Below, piece by piece: positions 61,001 through 64,000 of a stretch of DNA of 64,000 nucleotides. How positions within the stretch are numbered: position 1 is the first letter of the stretch; each line of letters begins with the position of its first letter. The notes beneath the pieces were generated by a model. The model had not been told where the DNA came from and did no database searches. It saw nothing but the letters and a program-made list of their open reading frames with translations. This DNA comes from Protonemura montana (Eukaryota > Arthropoda > Insecta > Plecoptera > Nemouridae). Where the stretch lies: positions 6,907,501 through 6,971,500 of the forward strand of contig OX387610.1 in the NCBI GenBank assembly GCA_947568835.1, written 5' to 3'. The translations under genes and the position numbers were made by a program.

Positions 61001-63303
61001 TCCTGACCACATCCCAGACATCGACGGCATGGATGAGAAGCCACGCGCCATCCGTGAGCTTAAGAAGGAGGATAAGAAGAAGGAGAAGGTAGCGTGCGCA
61101 CGATTCTGTAGCTAGCACTCGTTCAGCAGTTTGGACAGTCGGAGCAAACTGGGCTTTTGAATGCCGCAGGCTGGAGTAACTAATTCAATTTTCTGTTTTG
61201 TTAGGAATGTTTCTCTGGAGTTATTGATTATCGGTAATTTTTTTTTGGATTGTACTTGCATTCCATCAACCGATTGGATGTGTCTATTAATTTAAGACTT
61301 CACTTAATGTAGGCTTTCACAAACGTGACATTTGTTGAATTGGGTTGATTTTGTTTTTAGTAAGAAAGCCTAAAAGCTGGTTTAACTAACAAGAAAGGAA
61401 AAACAGGAAAGCAACTTTCCGAGAATGGACAATCGCGTCACGATGGATGCAAAGCTAGATTAAGGTTAAAGTTTTGCAGGAGTTGGTGGAGTTTTGTTGA
61501 GAGAGTAAGGTAGCCAAATGTTAAAAATTAAAGCTTCTTTAAAAAATTTAGCTCCTAGATTTTTCAAATAATTCAGTGGAGGATTTAAGACAGCTTTGTC
61601 AAATGGTTTCGCAAACAAATAATGCGGTAGTTCTAACAAAGATAGGACATTGTTAAGACAGCTTTCACGTCAATCGATCGCCCAGTTTGCTCGCATTGAA
61701 AGTTTGCACGTAAACCACTACAGTCCAGACAAAGTGCAGAAATGCAGCCATCTTTTTTGACAGCCAAAAATCTGCAAATAGCTATCTTCAAAATTAATTA
61801 CTTTATATCAAAACAGATCACCCAATTTATATGCCAAGTTGCATTTTAAAGTCATAATTGGTTTTTATGTAATATGGTAGAGGAATGAAGGAACTCAACT
61901 CACCGAGAATGAAAAAGCTTGTTGCGATAGATGCAAAGATGTCTCCTTGTTCACTTAAAGCAGAGTTGAATACTGACTCTCACAGAGATTTTGCCAAGTC
62001 AATTCTTCTGCTCAAAATGCTTGAGGTAACATTGTCAAAACGTCTCGCAGCTCTGCTTCTATCGCAACCAGCGAATTCACCCTCTATGAGTTACGTTTCT
62101 TTCCTCTTTTCCATCACGTACCAGCCTTACGGGACTCGAACACTTTTATAACTAGTTTTACTTTTTGACAACGATGGCAGCAAATTCCATTCAATCTGGA
62201 CAGCAGTGGTCGTCGAGCTAGCTAACAGTTGTCAACTCGTACGGAGGAGGTTCGCCTGACTGCATGTGCGATACCCCTTCCGAACACGACTAGTGGAATG
62301 TTTGGATCACGTCGACTCGACCAGAATCGTTCACCCACCACTAGCATTGCGTTCTCGGCGGTTCCATTGACATTGTCAAGATGTTCGTTATCAATCACAT
62401 CATGTAGCTAGTCGACAACATTTACAATTCTGTCATCTAGCGGTGATTTGCCTCGATGCTTCATTAACGCAGCTGTATGCAGTAACTGTCATGCTGAACC
62501 CTGTTCCCACCCTGGTTTCTGAGTGATTACTAATTTAAAGACAAGCTAACAGCTGCTTGTTACTAACCTTACTGTGGAGTATGAACCATAAAAGAAACAC
62601 CCTGGAGCAACCACCCTTGTTTTTACGCTATCTATAAACCCATTACAGCCTGTCTGCTGTCTCTAACTCGAGTGATGGGACTTTTCATGGAGAATGTAAT
62701 TAGTAATTGGCAGACACGAGCCTTGCATTTTATTGTTTGAACGAATTAAGTCTTGTTCCCCATACCTTCAAATTTTATATTTTCATCGCTCAGACACATT
62801 CGTAAATTCCTCTAAAGTTCATTTGGCGATATGGGTGTTAGCAATCATCTCCTTGTCTGAAATGAAATCCTTCCTCAAAGTCGATGTTCAACATTTTATG
62901 GTGAAAATCAGTTCCTTTTAATTTACTGATACAACACCTAAATGATTCCTAGGCATGGGAACTGGGAAGATATTCCTATATGGAAATACACATGCCTCCT
63001 TCCCTAATGAAACCATTGTACCAAACCCATTGAACGAAAAGAAACTACTTCGTTATGTCTTACTGGAGTTAAATTTCACTCGAGCCAAATAGAGTATGTT
63101 AGGCTTTACCCCGTCAAACGTCCCATCACGACTGGCTAGCCCCCTATCTTGCCCCGCCCCCCGGCGCGCTAACGAGGTGCATGCTCTTTGGCGGCCGGCA
63201 GCTGACGAGGAAGTCGTCAGCCGGAACGACGTCCAACTCGTCGGCCAGTTCCACCGAGGGAGATTACTCGGCTCGCGATCCCGCCGAATTGGAGAAGCAC
63301 AAG
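55069..63303 (+). CDS. cora: Coracle / protein 4.1 family gene, 5' part (partial at right edge)
   Basis: A FERM membrane-skeleton linker; insect coracle acts at septate junctions with neurexin IV and is the protein 4.1 orthologue. Exons: 55069-55230, 57882-58105, 58277-58321, 58670-58843, 59426-59764, 60264-60436, 60937-61088, and probably 63202-63303. Phases all join. Residues 1-36 are a Pro/Lys/Ser-rich leader ([10 protein letters not shown]). FERM follows from about 37: [88 protein letters not shown]. The FERM-adjacent segment has [20 protein letters not shown] and LTSRSMD. A Lys/Glu-rich stretch ([10 protein letters not shown]) ends exon 7. The first seven exons give 423 residues. The start is chosen by its fit to coracle and lies one base behind a splice acceptor. 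Confidence 0.96.
55840..56020 (-). repeat. Dispersed repeat, inverted partner of 35185-35335
   Basis: Reverse complement of the copy in GALE intron 6 over at least 55 nearly identical bases, with weaker similarity beyond. It lies in coracle intron 1. Confidence 0.75.
57525..57650 (+). repeat. Dispersed repeat shared with 54765-54895
   Basis: GGCTTGTCAGTCAGCTTCTG, GAGTCTACCAAACAGAATAC, TTGGCTCCAGCCAAAGAGTT and CCCATTAGTGCCAG. It lies in coracle intron 1. Confidence 0.75.
59005..59395 (+). repeat. 5S-derived SINE in coracle intron 4
   Basis: GGTAAGATCCTTGAAGTAAAGC with TCTTCGATGAGTGACCT is a degraded 5S-like head. The body is well kept: TTCACTCGAATTGCTTATCA, GCGGCAGCATGGATTTATGG, TTCCGTCCATCAGTAGGGTC, GCTGGCACAGGG, then CACTGATGCCACTAGACTAG and AGTGCATTGTTAAA. 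Confidence 0.8.
60735..60835 (+). repeat. Palindromic SINE family, solo arm and tail
   Basis: TATTTTTGAGAGGTTTTTAG, TGTTCATAATGATAAAAATAC, GCAAAGATTTGCAATTCAAATCAG. This is the right arm and tail of the tRNA-headed palindromic SINE, without a head. It lies in coracle intron 6. Confidence 0.65.
61089..63201 (+). other. Coracle intron 7, no feature seen
   Basis: About 2.1 kb without recognisable coding sequence. An 88-codon ORF at 61885-62151 has no familiar motif, and its first 40 bp resemble 61415-61460 (CGAGAATG, then GATGCAAAG), which suggests a small local duplication. There is no reason to call it a gene. Confidence 0.5.
63202..63303 (+). CDS. cora: Probable coracle exon 8
   Basis: A GC-rich segment with acceptor (GGCGGCCGGCAG) and donor (CACAAG then GTAGCG, the same donor hexamer as exon 7). 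It is 102 nt and phase 0 on both sides, so it joins exon 7 without shifting the frame. It encodes [20 protein letters not shown] then [14 protein letters not shown], low-complexity Ser/Thr followed by a charged helix, as expected for the region after the FERM-adjacent domain. The acceptor lacks a long pyrimidine tract, so confidence is moderate. Confidence 0.55.
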
Positions 63304-64000
63304 GTAGCGTCGGCAGTGCGCGAACGCTTGCCGCCCGCCGCCTTTTCAAGGCTGCCGCGAGCCAAACGCATGGAATGCTGTAGATTGCACTATAGATTTG
63401 TATGCATTTGTGGAAAAATATAGATCTGCAATGGGAGCCAGGGACATGTGTGCCAAGATAAAAGGCATGGTGCAAGCATGGTTAAGCATCTGTGATAGAA
63501 AGTCAGAGGATGAGTGCCCCAAGGATCTTTAATGAGAGCCAAAGGGATTATATCTGCCAAGTTCTAGGAGATCTTCAATGGGAGCCAAAAATGAGTGTGC
63601 CAAGGGTTAGGGACTCATACAAGCGTAGATATTTATAGTTAGAAGCTCCGTGTATTAAACAGATACAAATTTTGCCAAAGTGTGGGAAACTAGCCGTTGT
63701 GTTAGATAACGCTGATATGTACAAAGATCAACCACGATCTCTCCAAAAGCTGGGTGATAAAATATCAGCATGACTGCTTCTTTTTATTAATCCGTTTGGG
63801 GTACTTAAACTCAAGCATTTTCACTAGGATGCCATACATATACCCACAGTTGATCAGGTCTTAAATGTACAGTTAAGTTATTGAAAGTCCTTAAGAGACC
63901 AGAGCCGACTGCATGAATTGTCGTAGCGCGCATGATTGCTGTTGTTTAGAAAAGTCAGCATGAATTCCACCGTAGATGGCATTTCATTGAAAGTAGAACG
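63304..64000. other. Right edge: intronic sequence with repeat traces
   Basis: No gene seen. GGGAGCCAGGGACATGTGTGCC at about 63430 starts the partner of the repeat at 15757-15835. Two further GAGCCAAA..TGCCAAG traces at about 63535 and 63582 suggest a loose local tandem arrangement. The coracle gene presumably continues beyond the window. Confidence 0.5.

Overview
This is nuclear DNA from an animal. It holds parts or all of five protein-coding genes. Most are intron-rich with GT-AG introns, their exons are more GC-rich than the AT-rich introns around them, and old transposon copies lie in the introns and gaps. The proteins look arthropod-like: the 4.1/FERM gene closely resembles insect coracle, and elongin C has the HVLQKV variant I associate with Drosophila. 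Hexamers resembling the arthropod telomere unit (TTAGG-like, as CCTAACCTAA) are scattered about. Arthropod is an inference; I cannot name a species.

Layout. 1-8 kb: no convincing gene; microsatellites, a palindromic AT array, a short tandem array, CpG-rich patches and dispersed repeats. 8.6-24.8 kb (+): a complete focal adhesion kinase gene in 19 coding exons whose phases all join, giving about 1135 residues (FERM, linker with the autophosphorylation tyrosine, kinase, proline-rich linker, FAT, and an unusual C-terminal tail). Its introns hold a LINE remnant, a 5S-derived SINE, a tRNA-like SINE, a palindromic SINE and a 1.19 kb hAT-like element with an exact 8-bp target duplication. 25.0-25.8 kb (-): two small unrecognised ORFs. 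28.9-29.8 kb (-): elongin C, complete in three coding exons. 30.5-37.2 kb (+): UDP-galactose 4-epimerase, complete in eight coding exons, arranged head to head with elongin C. An intronless TTC12-like TPR gene lies antisense inside epimerase intron 3 (31.97-32.72 kb). 37.2-55.0 kb: 18 kb without a recognisable gene, dense in dispersed repeats (a family of about 280 bp in at least six copies, 5S-derived SINEs, a 54-bp minisatellite element) and two GC-rich coding-like patches. 55.07-63.3 kb (+): the 5' part of a coracle/protein 4.1 gene (FERM and FERM-adjacent domains), running off the right edge.

How the genes relate. FAK and coracle/4.1 both use FERM domains at the cell cortex: FAK at integrin adhesions, coracle at septate or membrane-skeleton junctions. 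Elongin C (Cullin-RING ligases) and GALE (Leloir pathway and glycan precursors) are housekeeping genes sharing a short intergenic region. I see no operon logic.

The most interesting material is in the mobile and repetitive fraction: a palindromic tRNA-headed SINE family, a SINE with two 5S-like heads, a cleanly bounded hAT-like element and a clustered unknown repeat family. Secondary interest lies in the FAK departures from vertebrate signalling sites (altered Tyr925 context, no Src-SH3 proline motif, extra C-terminal tail). Exon boundaries were worked out by eye from splice consensus, reading phase and remembered family sequences; no search was run.
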